NCBI RefSeq assembly: GCF_030063455.1
Contig: NZ_JASITB010000006.1
Coordinates: 186,001 to 250,000, forward strand
Reading direction: 5' to 3'
DNA length: 64,000 nt
Source of the DNA: Cryobacterium sp. PH31-O1
GTDB taxonomy: Bacteria; Actinomycetota; Actinomycetes; Actinomycetales; Microbacteriaceae
In this document: positions 45,073-54,866 of the stretch, one piece after another
Numbering within the stretch: the first letter of the stretch is position 1
Layout: every line of letters begins with the position of its first letter
Notes under the pieces: generated by a model
Told to the model about the DNA's origin: nothing
Seen by the model: only the letters and a program-made list of their open reading frames with translations
The model's database searches: none
Position numbers and translations under genes: made by a program

Positions 45073-47988
45073 ATGACTCAGGCTTTCACGCAGCATTCAT
45101 TCGCCGACCGCCACATCGGAACCGATGACGACGCCCAGTCCCACATGCTCGCCACTGTCGGCTACGACTCTTTGGACGCCCTCGTCTCCGCCGCCATGCC
45201 GGCGTCGATCCACGCCGACCTGTTTCGGCAGGACGGCGACAGCGCCCTTCCGCCCGCCGCGACCGAGAACGAGGCCGTCGCCGAACTGCGCGCCCTCGCC
45301 GGCCGTAACACGGTCAAAAGGTCAATGATCGGGCAGGGCTACTACGACACGTTCACGCCCGCCGTGATCAAGCGCAACGTGTTCGAGAACCCCAGCTGGT
45401 ACACCGCCTATACCCCATACCAGCCCGAGATCTCGCAGGGCCGGCTCGAAGCGCTCATCAACTTTCAGACCATGATCGCCGACCTCACCGGCCTCACGAC
45501 GGCCAACGCGTCGATGCTCGACGAATCCACTGCGGTGGTTGAGGGCATGCTGCTCGCCCTGCGCGCCTCTAAATCCGGTTCCCGACGGTTCATCGTCGAC
45601 ACGGATGCCTTCCCGCAGACCCACGCGCTGCTGGAACACCGTGCGGCCGCGTTGGGAATCGAACTGGTCCAGATCGACCTGAGCGAACAGACCACAGCCG
45701 AGGACCTCGGCGACTACTTCGGTGTCTTCGTGCAGTACCCGGCAGCATCCGGTCGCATCTGGAACCCGCAGGCCGTCATCGACCTGGCCCACGACCACAA
45801 GGCGCTCGCCGTCGTGGCTGCCGACCTGCTCGCCCTCACCCTGCTGAAATCTCCCGGCGACCTCGGCGCCGATGTCGCCGTAGGCACCAGCCAGCGCTTC
45901 GGCGTGCCGATGGGTTTCGGTGGACCGCACGCTGGCTACATGGCCGTGCGCAAGGGGCTCGAGCGTCAGCTGCCCGGCCGCCTCGTGGGCGTGAGCGTCG
46001 ATGCCGCCGGAAACCCGGCCTACCGTCTCGCCCTTCAGGTGCGCGAGCAGCACATTCGCCGCGACAAAGCCACTTCGAACATCTGCACCGCCCAGGTGCT
46101 GCTCGCCGTCATGGCCGGCATGTACGCCGTCTACCACGGGCCAGAAGGCCTCAAAGCCATCGCCACCCGGGTGCACGAGCGGGCCGGCGCCCTCGTCGCC
46201 GCCCTGCGGGCAATCGACGTAGACGTGCTCACTGACGCCTTCTTCGACACCTTCCAGATCAACGTGCCTGCGGGCGCCGCCGAGGTTGTGGCGAAGGCAT
46301 CGGACAGTGGCTACAACCTGCACCAGGTTGATGCGAACACCATCAGCGTGTCGGTCGATGAGACCACCACGCTCGCAGACCTCTCATACATCGTCGGCGC
46401 GTTCGGCGGCCGAAACGCCTTCGGCCACGTGGACTTCGACGCCGTGCAGCACGGACTGCCGGGCGATCTCGATCGCGTGAGTTCGTTCCTCACCCATCCA
46501 GTGTTCAACACGCACCGTTCCGAGACCAGCATGATGCGCTACCTCAAGCGCCTCGCCGATTACGACTACGCGCTGGACCGCGGCATGATCCCGCTCGGCT
46601 CCTGCACCATGAAGCTCAACGCGGCGAGTGAAATGGAGGCTGTCAGCTGGCCCGAATTCGCCGGGATCCACCCCTTCGCCCCTCGAGCAGATATCGAGGG
46701 TTACCTGCACCTCGTGCGCCAGCTTGAAACCTGGCTCACCGACGTCACCGGCTACGACTCCGTGTCGCTGCAGCCGAACGCCGGAAGCCAGGGCGAACTG
46801 GCCGGCTTGCTCGCCATCCGCGGGTTCCACCAGTCCAACGGTGACACCGGTCGCACGGTCTGCCTCATTCCGTCGAGCGCGCACGGCACCAACGCGGCAT
46901 CCGCTGCCCTCGCCGGCATGCGCGTCGTCGTCGTGGCCTGCGACGAGCTCGGCAACGTCGACCTGACCGACCTGCACGCCAAGATCGCCGAGCACGCCGC
47001 GAACCTGGCCGCGCTCATGATCACCTACCCGTCCACCCACGGGGTCTACGAGCACGAGGTCGCCACCATCTGCCAGGCCGTGCACGACGCCGGCGGCCAG
47101 GTCTACGTCGACGGCGCCAACCTCAACGCGCTGCTCGGCTTCGCCCGCTACGGTGATTTCGGCGGCGACGTCTCGCACCTCAACCTGCACAAGACCTTCT
47201 GCATTCCGCACGGCGGCGGTGGGCCGGGCGTGGGCCCGGTCGCGGCCAAGACGCACCTCGCGGCGTTTTTGCCTGGGCATCCACTCGCGCAGAGCGATGA
47301 GCATTACCTGCTCGGCAGCGGGGGCGCTACCGAGACCGTCGTGCACGCTGGCGGGCCGATCTCGGCCGCGCCGTACGGCAGCCCGAGCATCCTGCCGATC
47401 TCCTGGGCGTACGTGCGCATGATGGGCATCGACGGCCTCAAACGGGCCACCGGCGCCGCCGTGCTCGCCGCGAACTACGTCGCCAAACGCCTCGAGAACA
47501 GCTATCCGCTGCTCTACTCGGGTGAGAACGGCTTGGTCGCGCACGAATGCATCCTCGACCTGCGCCCGCTCACCGCAGCGACGGGAATCACCGTCGACGA
47601 CGTGGCCAAACGCCTCGTCGACTACGGCTTCCACTCGCCGACGATGAGCTTTCCGGTGGCCGGCACGCTCATGGTCGAACCCACCGAGAGCGAGGATCTC
47701 GGCGAGATCGACCGGTTCATCGACGCGATGATCGCGATCAAGGCTGAAGCGGATGCCGTCGCCTCCGGCCGCTGGCCCGCCGACGATAACCCGCTGCACA
47801 ACGCCCCGCACACGGCCCAGTCCGTGATCGAGGGGGAGTGGGAGCATCCGTACGACCGCGCCACCGCGGTCTATCCGCTGGCTTCGTTGGTGCGAAACAA
47901 GTACTGGCCACCGGTGCGCCGCATCGACAATGCCTACGGGGATCGCAACCTGGTCTGTGCCTGCCCGCCGCCGGAGGCCTTCGAGTAG
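45073..47988 (+). CDS. gcvP: Glycine dehydrogenase (decarboxylating), P protein
   Basis: A 971-residue single-chain P protein. It decarboxylates glycine via PLP and transfers the aminomethyl group to the H protein. The PLP lysine is Lys707 in [18 protein letters not shown]. Both halves of the duplicated aminotransferase fold are present (N-terminal half starting [13 protein letters not shown], second half with [14 protein letters not shown]). ATG 45073 is family-consistent; a longer frame upstream overlaps gcvH and is unsupported. No terminator was seen before the convergent CPBP gene. Confidence 0.97.
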   Translation: MTQAFTQHSFADRHIGTDDDAQSHMLATVGYDSLDALVSAAMPASIHADLFRQDGDSALPPAATENEAVAELRALAGRNTVKRSMIGQGYYDTFTPAVIKRNVFENPSWYTAYTPYQPEISQGRLEALINFQTMIADLTGLTTANASMLDESTAVVEGMLLALRASKSGSRRFIVDTDAFPQTHALLEHRAAALGIELVQIDLSEQTTAEDLGDYFGVFVQYPAASGRIWNPQAVIDLAHDHKALAVVAADLLALTLLKSPGDLGADVAVGTSQRFGVPMGFGGPHAGYMAVRKGLERQLPGRLVGVSVDAAGNPAYRLALQVREQHIRRDKATSNICTAQVLLAVMAGMYAVYHGPEGLKAIATRVHERAGALVAALRAIDVDVLTDAFFDTFQINVPAGAAEVVAKASDSGYNLHQVDANTISVSVDETTTLADLSYIVGAFGGRNAFGHVDFDAVQHGLPGDLDRVSSFLTHPVFNTHRSETSMMRYLKRLADYDYALDRGMIPLGSCTMKLNAASEMEAVSWPEFAGIHPFAPRADIEGYLHLVRQLETWLTDVTGYDSVSLQPNAGSQGELAGLLAIRGFHQSNGDTGRTVCLIPSSAHGTNAASAALAGMRVVVVACDELGNVDLTDLHAKIAEHAANLAALMITYPSTHGVYEHEVATICQAVHDAGGQVYVDGANLNALLGFARYGDFGGDVSHLNLHKTFCIPHGGGGPGVGPVAAKTHLAAFLPGHPLAQSDEHYLLGSGGATETVVHAGGPISAAPYGSPSILPISWAYVRMMGIDGLKRATGAAVLAANYVAKRLENSYPLLYSGENGLVAHECILDLRPLTAATGITVDDVAKRLVDYGFHSPTMSFPVAGTLMVEPTESEDLGEIDRFIDAMIAIKAEADAVASGRWPADDNPLHNAPHTAQSVIEGEWEHPYDRATAVYPLASLVRNKYWPPVRRIDNAYGDRNLVCACPPPEAFE

Positions 47989-48037
47989 CGGCTCGACCGC
48001 CACTGCGCCCGCGGGTGGGCTCGCGCCGCGCCGTGGG

Positions 48038-48829
48038 TCAGCTGGCCGGGGCGAGCAGCCCCGGCCACCAGGCCAGCGCGAGGGGGTAGCCGACGAACGA
48101 GAGAATGTCGAGCAGCCAGTGGGTCACTACGAGCGGCATGGTGCGCCCCCAGCGGTTGTAGCACCATCCGAACACCACGCCCATGGCCACGTTTCCGAAG
48201 AACGGGCCGACGCCCTGGTACAGGTGGTAGCTGCCGCGCAGCACGGCCGAGCTCACGATGATGGTCCAGGTCGACCAGCCGAGCTCGCGCAGCCGGGTGA
48301 ACAGGTAGCCGACCACGATGAGCTCTTCGAGCAGCGCTGCCTTGAGGGCGGCGAAGACGAGAATCGGAATGGTCCACCAGAAGCTATCGAGCGGCGCCGG
48401 CACCACGGCCACTGTAAACCCGAACGCCCGCCCGGCGAGGTAGAGCGCGAGTCCCGGGATGCCGATGACGAGGAGAAGCCCGAAGCCGCCGAGCAGATCC
48501 TTGCCCGGTCGGGTGAAGTCGAAGCCGAGGCGGGTGAACGGGCTCTGGCCGGGCCGCCACAGCAGAAACAGCACCAGCGCTACCGCGGCGAGCCCGAAGG
48601 CGATCCCCAGAAATTGGTAGGTGAAGTCGAGCCACTCTCGTGGCGACTGCGATCCGTTGAGCGTCGCCGACTGGTCGGCCAGCGGCGTCACATCGGTCAG
48701 CCGAGCCACGATCGACACGATCGAGTACACGGCCGACGCCCCGAGCGAAAGGGCGAGCACGATGCCAATCTCCCAATACAACGGTGAATTACCGAGCCGG
48801 GAACGGTGCGGGGCGGATGCTGGCGGCAT
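48038..48829 (-). CDS. CPBP-family intramembrane metalloprotease
   Basis: A 263-residue membrane protein with about eight helices. The CPBP (Abi/CAAX-like) motifs are visible: ALLEELIVVGYLFTRL (Glu-Glu of motif 1), RGSYHLYQGVGPFFGN (His of motif 2) and VVTHWLLD (His of motif 3). Members are proposed membrane glutamic proteases acting in prenyl-protein processing, bacteriocin immunity or regulated proteolysis; the substrate here is unknown. ATG 48829 was chosen with AGGATAGGG upstream. It is convergent with gcvP and divergent from the first peptide transporter. Confidence 0.85.
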   Translation of the reverse strand: MPPASAPHRSRLGNSPLYWEIGIVLALSLGASAVYSIVSIVARLTDVTPLADQSATLNGSQSPREWLDFTYQFLGIAFGLAAVALVLFLLWRPGQSPFTRLGFDFTRPGKDLLGGFGLLLVIGIPGLALYLAGRAFGFTVAVVPAPLDSFWWTIPILVFAALKAALLEELIVVGYLFTRLRELGWSTWTIIVSSAVLRGSYHLYQGVGPFFGNVAMGVVFGWCYNRWGRTMPLVVTHWLLDILSFVGYPLALAWWPGLLAPAS

Positions 48830-48947
48830 GGCCCTATCCTGCCACCCCGGCATCCGCAGACGCTCGCGTCGCGATCGCGGGGGAAGCATCCGTTCGAAAC
48901 CCGCCTCGCAACATATGTGCAAAATGACAGTGTGTGACGCTCAATAG

Positions 48948-48976
48948 TTGTCAGATAGATTGCGCGTCTGTAACAT
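48948..48976 (+). promoter_or_regulatory. Promoter of the first peptide ABC importer
   Basis: TTGTCA (48948-48953) and TAACAT (48971-48976) are separated by exactly 17 bases and match the -35/-10 consensus at five and four positions. They lie in the 306-base gap before the first substrate-binding lipoprotein gene. The roughly 150-base leader that would follow contains C-rich and T-rich stretches but no structure I recognise. Confidence 0.5.
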
Positions 48977-49135
48977 TTTTCGCCGTATTGCCCAATCTGG
49001 GTAAGTAACAAACTAGGGTCGTAACAACCCCCCAACGTTGAGCCGGGTCTTTTGCGGCCAAAATTGGATTGACTCGACGGGCGTGTGACACGGTCAAGAG
49101 CTGTGTCAGGCGCTCTTTTGCGCACTGGAGGAAAA

Positions 49136-50806
49136 TTGAAAATCAGGAGAATGGGCATTGTTGCCATCGCTCTCGCGTCGACCGGAGCCCTCGCGCTTTC
49201 GGGCTGCGCTGGCGGTTCGACGACAGGTGATGCCGGCGCAATCATCACCACGAACGGTACCGAGCCGCAGATGTCGTTGATCCCGACCAACACCACCGAG
49301 GTGGGCGGCGGAAAGATCATCACGTCGATCTTCGCGGGCCTGGTCTCGTATTCTGCGAGCGGTGAGATCCAGGATGAGGTCGCTAAATCGATCGAGTCCG
49401 AGGACGCCACGACCTGGACCGTGACTCTCAACGATGACTGGACCTTCACCAACGACGAGCCAGTGACGGCTTCGTCCTTCGTTGACGCTTGGAACTACGG
49501 CGCTCTGTCGACCAACGCACAGGGATCCTCCTACTTTTTCGACAACATCGTCGGCTACTCCGACGTTTCCAACATGGTCGACGACCCTACCGGCGCCACG
49601 GATGATACCGGTGCTGTGCTTCAGGTCGCTGCACCGCTCGCCGAGACCATGTCCGGCCTCACGGTTGTGGACGACACAACCTTTACCGTTGAGCTCGCCG
49701 GCTCTGAGGCTGACTGGCCGCTGCGCCTCGGCTACTCGGCTTACTCGCCGCTGCCCAAAGTGGCTTTTGAAGACATGGACGCCTTCGGTCAGAACCCGAT
49801 CGGCAACGGCCCGTACGAGCTGGGCGGCGCCGACGCCTGGCAGCATGACGTACAAATCGATCTCGTGACCAACCCGGACTATGCGGGTGTACGCACCCCG
49901 GTCAACGATGGTTTGACCATCATCTTCTATGCCTCCTTTGATGCCGCCTACGCAGCGATGCAGGGTGGCGACCTTGACGTGCTCGATCAGATTCCCGAAT
50001 CCGAACTCGCGAGCTACGAGTCCGACTTCCCGGACACCTTCGTGAACGAGCCCGCTGCGGTGTTCCAAGCCTTCAACATGCCCTACTACCTCGAGCACTG
50101 GTCCGGTGAGGAAGGCAAGCTGCGTCGCGCCGCCATCTCCATGGCCATCGACCGCGCCGAGATCACAGACGTCGTGTTCCAGGGCACTCGAACCCCGGCC
50201 ACCGACTTCACGTCCCCGGTCATCGACGGTTACTCCGATTCCCTCAAAGGGTCAGAAGTACTCGAGTACAACCCGGAAGAGGCCGTGGCCAAGTGGGCCG
50301 AAGCCGACGCCATCTCGCCCTACACCGGCACCTTCGACATCGCCTACAACGCGGACGGACCCCACCAGGTGTGGGTTGACGCCGTCGTAAACAGCGTCAA
50401 GAACACGCTCGGGATCGAGGCCGTGGGTAAGCCCTACCCGACCTTCGGTGCAGCCCTGGAAGATCGTGACGCCCAGACATTGACCGGCGCTACCCGCGCC
50501 GGCTGGCAAGCCGACTACCCTTCCCTGTACAACTTCCTCTCGCCGTTGTACCAGACCGGTGCCGGCTCAAATTACGAGGGCTACAGCAGCGAAGAGTTCG
50601 ACACACTCCTCCAGGAAGGCGCCGCGGCGTCCAGTGTTGAAGACGCCACCGCCAAGTACGTCGAGGCTCAGGAGGTTCTGCTGCAAGATCTCCCGACCAT
50701 CCCACTGTGGTACCAGAACACCTCCGGTGTCTGGTCTGACGGCGTGAGCAACGTCGAGTTCGGCTGGGATTCCGTGCCGCTCTATCACGAGATCACCAAG
50801 AACTAA
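49136..50806 (+). CDS. Oligopeptide ABC importer substrate-binding lipoprotein (system 1)
   Basis: A 556-residue family 5 solute-binding protein (OppA/DppA type). The signal peptide ends in the lipobox LSGC with lipidated Cys24. The mature domain has the family block WTVTLNDDWTFTNDEPVTASSFVDAW and a closing FGWDSVPLYHEIT. The start is TTG 49136, with GGAGG ending four bases upstream. It delivers peptides to the permease genes downstream. A perfect hairpin after the stop probably stabilises this part of the mRNA. Confidence 0.92.
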   Translation: MKIRRMGIVAIALASTGALALSGCAGGSTTGDAGAIITTNGTEPQMSLIPTNTTEVGGGKIITSIFAGLVSYSASGEIQDEVAKSIESEDATTWTVTLNDDWTFTNDEPVTASSFVDAWNYGALSTNAQGSSYFFDNIVGYSDVSNMVDDPTGATDDTGAVLQVAAPLAETMSGLTVVDDTTFTVELAGSEADWPLRLGYSAYSPLPKVAFEDMDAFGQNPIGNGPYELGGADAWQHDVQIDLVTNPDYAGVRTPVNDGLTIIFYASFDAAYAAMQGGDLDVLDQIPESELASYESDFPDTFVNEPAAVFQAFNMPYYLEHWSGEEGKLRRAAISMAIDRAEITDVVFQGTRTPATDFTSPVIDGYSDSLKGSEVLEYNPEEAVAKWAEADAISPYTGTFDIAYNADGPHQVWVDAVVNSVKNTLGIEAVGKPYPTFGAALEDRDAQTLTGATRAGWQADYPSLYNFLSPLYQTGAGSNYEGYSSEEFDTLLQEGAAASSVEDATAKYVEAQEVLLQDLPTIPLWYQNTSGVWSDGVSNVEFGWDSVPLYHEITKN

Positions 50807-50830
50807 CCGTTCGTTCCTAGTACGTCGTTA

Positions 50831-50864
50831 CGAGAGGCCCGGGGGTCAGACCCCGGGCCTCTCG
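50831..50864 (+). terminator. Intra-operon hairpin after system 1 binding protein
   Basis: CGAGAGGCCCGGGG (50831-50844) pairs perfectly with CCCCGGGCCTCTCG (50851-50864) around a six-base loop, 25 bases after the binding-protein stop. There is no T-run. In such operons a hairpin here usually lets only part of the transcripts continue and protects the upstream mRNA, giving excess binding protein over permease. Confidence 0.75.
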
Positions 50865-50921
50865 AGTTCCACTTAGTGATTGCGAACTTTCTATGCACCC
50901 GACCTCTTCCGTGGGGACCTG

Positions 50922-51851
50922 ATGCTCTGGTACACCGGCAAACGCCTGCTCCAGATGATCCCCGTGTTCTTCGGCGCCACGTTCTTGATTTATTTCATGG
51001 TCTTCTCCCTTCCGGGTGACCCCATCGCTGCCCTCTACGGTGAGCGACCGCCGTCACCCGCTGTCATCGCTCAGATTCGTGCCGAGTACAACCTCGACAG
51101 GCCGTTCATCGTGCAGTACCTGCTGTACATCGGCAATTTCTTCCAAGGTGACCTCGGTACCACCTACTCCGGTCGCTCCGTTTCCGATGTCATGGCTTCA
51201 GCCTTTCCCATCACGGCACGCCTGGCCATGCTCGCCCTCGCCTTTGAGGCGTTGTTCGGAATTCTCGTCGGACTCATCGCTGGTCTGCGCAAAGGCAAGC
51301 TGTTCGATGCCAGCGCCCTCGTTGTGAGCCTCCTGCTGATCAGCGTGCCGACCTTCGTCATCGGCTTTGTGCTGCAATTCGTGTTTGGCGTTCAGCTCGA
51401 TTGGGCGCGCACCACGGTCAGCGGGGCAGCGCCCTGGGACCAACTGATCTTGCCAGCGCTGGTGCTGGCATCCGTTTCATTTGCCTATATCGTGCGGCTC
51501 ACCCGCGCGAGCGTTTCGGACAATCTCAACGCCGACTTTGTGCGCACCGCCACGGCCAAGGGCCTCTCCCGCCCCCGCGTGGTGACAGTGCACGTGCTGC
51601 GCAACTCCCTCGTGCCCGTCATCACCTTTCTCGGTGTCGACATCGGGTCACTCATGGTCGGCGCCATCGTCACCGAAGGAATCTTCAACATCAATGGAGT
51701 CGGTGGCACGGTCTTCAAGGCCATCCGCCTCGGCGAAGGACCGACAGTGGTCTCGTTCATCGCGGTCATGGTCGTGATCTTCGTACTCGCCAACCTGCTC
51801 GTCGATCTGTTGTACGCAGCTCTGGACCCAAGGATCCGTTATGCCAAGTAA
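50922..51851 (+). CDS. Peptide ABC importer permease (DppB/OppB type, system 1)
   Basis: A 309-residue permease with six membrane helices. It begins with the typical GKRLLQMIPVFFGATFLIYFM and LPGDPIAALYGERP segment. The EAA loop that contacts the ATPase is at ADFVRTATAKGLSRPRVVTVHVLRNSLVP. ATG 50922 follows GTGGGGA. The last eleven bases overlap the next permease gene, so the two are coupled. Confidence 0.93.
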   Translation: MLWYTGKRLLQMIPVFFGATFLIYFMVFSLPGDPIAALYGERPPSPAVIAQIRAEYNLDRPFIVQYLLYIGNFFQGDLGTTYSGRSVSDVMASAFPITARLAMLALAFEALFGILVGLIAGLRKGKLFDASALVVSLLLISVPTFVIGFVLQFVFGVQLDWARTTVSGAAPWDQLILPALVLASVSFAYIVRLTRASVSDNLNADFVRTATAKGLSRPRVVTVHVLRNSLVPVITFLGVDIGSLMVGAIVTEGIFNINGVGGTVFKAIRLGEGPTVVSFIAVMVVIFVLANLLVDLLYAALDPRIRYAK

Positions 51852-52788
51852 GAATCACGGCGCGCAGCCGCACTTTGTTGCAGCGCTCGACGACACCCCC
51901 CTCGTCGCCATCGACCGGCTCGACGAGACCGCGAAAGCGCGGAGTACCTGGGCGGATGCCTGGGACTCGATGCGTCGCCGGCCCACCTTCTGGATGTCCT
52001 CCGGACTCATCCTCCTGATCGTTCTGGTAGCACTGTTTCCCACCTGGTTCGCCTCGGTCTCGCCGACGCAGTGCCAGCTGTCGGACAGCAACGGGTCACC
52101 GCAGTCCGGACATCCGCTCGGATTCACCTTTCAGGGCTGCGATATTTACTCACGAATCATCTTTGGCACGAGTGCCTCGGTGACCGTGGGAATATTGGCC
52201 GCGGCGATCGTGACCCTGTTCGGTCTCATCGTCGGCGCCCTCGCCGGGTACTACGGCGGATTCCTCGACGCGATCGTCTCGCGGATCGGCGACATCTTTT
52301 TCGCTGTTCCAACCGTGCTCGGCGCTATCGTGCTGCTCTCGGTTCTGCCCGACCGCACCCCGGTCGTGATCGCCCTGGTTATTTCGATCTTCGCCTGGCC
52401 GCAGGTCGCCCGCATAATGCGAGGCGCCGTGCTCACGGCGCGCAGTTCGGACTATGTCGTGGCTTCGGTCGCGCTCGGCGTGTCGAGGTTCAAGATTCTG
52501 TTGCGTCACGTGATTCCCAACGCCATCGCGCCCGTGATCGTCATCGCGACGGTCTCGCTCGGAACGTTTATCGTGGCCGAAGCCACCCTCTCGTTCCTGG
52601 GCATCGGCCTCGGGCCGGGCACCATGTCGTGGGGGCGCGATATCGGCGAAGCCCAGACGTCCATCCGCACCAGTCCGCAGGTGCTCTTGTACCCCTCTAT
52701 CGCGCTGTCCCTGACCGTGCTGGCCTTCCTCATGCTCGGCGACGTACTGCGCGACGCCCTTGACCCACAGGCGAGGGCACGCCGATGA
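51841..52788 (+). CDS. Peptide ABC importer permease (DppC/OppC type, system 1)
   Basis: A 315-residue permease with the longer cytoplasmic N-terminus of the DppC group (residues 1-45), then six helices. The family motif HPLGFTFQGCDIYSRIIFGTSASVTVG precedes the transmembrane domain, and the EAA loop is SSDYVVASVALGVSRFKILLRHVIPN. It overlaps the upstream permease by eleven bases and the ATPase gene by four (ATGA). Confidence 0.93.
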   Translation: MPSKNHGAQPHFVAALDDTPLVAIDRLDETAKARSTWADAWDSMRRRPTFWMSSGLILLIVLVALFPTWFASVSPTQCQLSDSNGSPQSGHPLGFTFQGCDIYSRIIFGTSASVTVGILAAAIVTLFGLIVGALAGYYGGFLDAIVSRIGDIFFAVPTVLGAIVLLSVLPDRTPVVIALVISIFAWPQVARIMRGAVLTARSSDYVVASVALGVSRFKILLRHVIPNAIAPVIVIATVSLGTFIVAEATLSFLGIGLGPGTMSWGRDIGEAQTSIRTSPQVLLYPSIALSLTVLAFLMLGDVLRDALDPQARARR

Positions 52789-54533
52789 CCCAGTTAGCGA
52801 CCGAAACCGTGAACCAGATCCCGTCTTCCGACTCCGCACCGCTCCTTGAGATCCGTGACCTCGAGGTCGGGTTCCGCACTCAACGGGGCATCGTGCCCGC
52901 CGTACGCGGCGTCAGCCTGACGCTGTACCCCGGGCAGACCCTCGCGATCGTGGGGGAGTCCGGCTCGGGCAAGACCACCACCGCGCAGGCCATCATCAAG
53001 CTGCTCGCCGGTACCGGCCAGGTGACCGCCGGCCAGATTCTGTTCGAAGGCCGCGACCTGACGACCCTGACCGCGGCCGAGATGCAAAACGTGCGCGGCC
53101 GCCAGATCGGCTACGTTCCCCAGGACCCGATGAGCAACCTCAACCCGGTGTGGAACATCGGCTTCCAGGTGGCTGAAGCTATTAGGGCCAACAGCGACCT
53201 TCGTGGCAAGGCGTTGAAGCAGCGCACCATTGAGGTGCTGCAGGAGGCGGGCCTGTCTGATGCCGCCGACCGGCTCAAGCAGTACCCGCACCAGTTCTCC
53301 GGCGGAATGCGTCAGCGAGTGCTCATTGGAATCGGGCTGTCCGCCCGGCCGAAGCTGCTCATCGCCGATGAGCCGACGAGCGCGCTCGATGTCACCGTGC
53401 AGCGCCAGATTCTCGACCACCTCGCCACCCTCACCAGGGACTACGGCACGAGCGTTCTGTTCATCACGCACGACCTCGGGCTCGCTGCTGAGCGGGCCGA
53501 GCAGCTCGTGGTGATGTACAAGGGCAGGGTCGTCGAGTCGGGGCCGTCCCAGGAGATCCTCTCCAATCCGCAGCACCCATACACCCAACGTCTCGTGGCG
53601 GCCGCTCCGAGCCTGGCGTCGCGGCGTATCCAGTCCAAGAAGAACGAGGATGCGCCGGCAACCGAGATTTTCTCGGCCGGCGGAACCGACACTGCGCTGA
53701 TTCGGCGGGCGACGGAGCGCGAACTGGCGGCGTCGGGCAAGGACCTCATCTCGGTCGAGGGCATCACCAAGATGTACCGCATCCGTAAGTCGGGGCTGCG
53801 CTATACCGAACTCCTCGCCGTGAACGACGTGTCGTTCGGGGTGAAGAAGGGCACCACCACTGCGATCGTGGGAGAGTCCGGTTCCGGAAAATCCACGGTG
53901 GCCAAGCTCATCCTGCAGTTGGAAAGCACCACGAGCGGGCGGATCGAGTTCGATGGGCAAGACGTCGCCGGTCTCACCGGCCGTGACCTGCTGAAGTTCC
54001 GTCGCCGGGTGCAGCCGGTGTTCCAAGACCCGTACGGTTCGCTCGACCCGCAGTACAACGTGGGCAACACCATCGCCGAGCCGCTCCTGGCGCACAAGAT
54101 CGGTACGAAGAAGGAACGCCAGAAGCGGGTGCTGGAGCTGCTCGATCAGGTCTCGCTGCCGGCGTCTACGCAGTTTCGCTACCCGAGCGAGCTGTCGGGC
54201 GGTCAGCGCCAACGCATCGCGATTGCTCGTGCCCTGGCGCTCAAGCCAGACGTGCTCGTGCTCGACGAGGCCGTCTCGGCCCTCGACGTGCTCGTGCAGG
54301 GGCAGATTCTGAATCTCCTCACCGAATTGCAGACCGAGCTGGGCCTGACCTACCTGTTCATCACCCACGATCTCGCGGTGGTGCGGCTGGTCGCCGACAA
54401 CGTCTGTGTCATGCAGAAGGGGCGAATCGTCGAAGCGGCGTCCACCGACGAAGTGTTCGATAACCCGCATGAGGTGTACACGCAGGAGCTGCTGGCGGCG
54501 ATCCCCGGCGCGAACTTTGAGTTCGGGCGCTAG
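52785..54533 (+). CDS. Fused double ATPase of peptide importer (DppD-DppF type, system 1)
   Basis: A 582-residue fusion of two NBDs. N-terminal NBD: Walker A GESGSGKTT, signature FSGGMRQRV, Walker B LLIADEPTSALDV. C-terminal NBD (from about residue 320): Walker A GESGSGKST, signature LSGGQRQRI, Walker B VLVLDEAVSALDV. In the second Walker B the usual DEPTSALD is DEAVSALD, a mild variant. The first domain is followed by the oligopeptide-transporter extension (HPYTQRLVAAAP). It is the last gene of system 1. Confidence 0.93.
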   Translation: MTQLATETVNQIPSSDSAPLLEIRDLEVGFRTQRGIVPAVRGVSLTLYPGQTLAIVGESGSGKTTTAQAIIKLLAGTGQVTAGQILFEGRDLTTLTAAEMQNVRGRQIGYVPQDPMSNLNPVWNIGFQVAEAIRANSDLRGKALKQRTIEVLQEAGLSDAADRLKQYPHQFSGGMRQRVLIGIGLSARPKLLIADEPTSALDVTVQRQILDHLATLTRDYGTSVLFITHDLGLAAERAEQLVVMYKGRVVESGPSQEILSNPQHPYTQRLVAAAPSLASRRIQSKKNEDAPATEIFSAGGTDTALIRRATERELAASGKDLISVEGITKMYRIRKSGLRYTELLAVNDVSFGVKKGTTTAIVGESGSGKSTVAKLILQLESTTSGRIEFDGQDVAGLTGRDLLKFRRRVQPVFQDPYGSLDPQYNVGNTIAEPLLAHKIGTKKERQKRVLELLDQVSLPASTQFRYPSELSGGQRQRIAIARALALKPDVLVLDEAVSALDVLVQGQILNLLTELQTELGLTYLFITHDLAVVRLVADNVCVMQKGRIVEAASTDEVFDNPHEVYTQELLAAIPGANFEFGR

Positions 54534-54554
54534 CCGAACGCCTTCGAAATGCTC

Positions 54555-54592
54555 TGCGGGCCCGACCGGAAATCATCCCGGTCGGGCCCGCA
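54555..54592 (+). terminator. Terminator of peptide importer system 1
   Basis: TGCGGGCCCGACCGG (54555-54569) pairs perfectly with CCGGTCGGGCCCGCA (54578-54592) around an eight-base loop, followed by GCTCTTTAA. It lies 22 bases after the fused ATPase stop and should end the system 1 transcript. Confidence 0.88.
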
Positions 54593-54769
54593 GCTCTTTA
54601 ACACGATCGCACCCGACGTGTCGACGCGGCCCGCACCGGAATCTGGTGCCTGGGGTAGCGAAATTCGATCGACACGTCGCCTTTTCGACGGTTAGACGCA
54701 AGATTTGTGCATATTGCCCGCCTCCGACGAAAAAGAATGGAGCTATTTCATAACAGTTCGGTTATTTTC

Positions 54770-54799
54770 TTGGCAGAGCTGTGGATTTCTCTCTATGGT
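54770..54799 (+). promoter_or_regulatory. Possible promoter of the second peptide ABC importer
   Basis: TTGGCA (54770-54775) and TATGGT (54794-54799) with an 18-base spacer resemble -35 and -10 elements, 68 bases upstream of the TTG start of the second binding protein. The 270-base gap before the gene is relatively AT-rich from 54690 onward. Nothing else is recognised there. Confidence 0.4.
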
Positions 54800-54866
54800 C
54801 ATAGCTAACCACGCTCGACTCGCGGTCACTCGCCGTGCGCCGACGATTATTTCGCCAGGAGGAATC

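Noticed and set aside
46384-48003. 539-codon open frame antisense to gcvP
   Set aside because: It is antisense to a certain gene, has shadow-like composition and no recognisable domain.
52794-54470. 558-codon open frame antisense to the fused ATPase of system 1
   Set aside because: Shadow of a gene with clear Walker and signature motifs on the plus strand.
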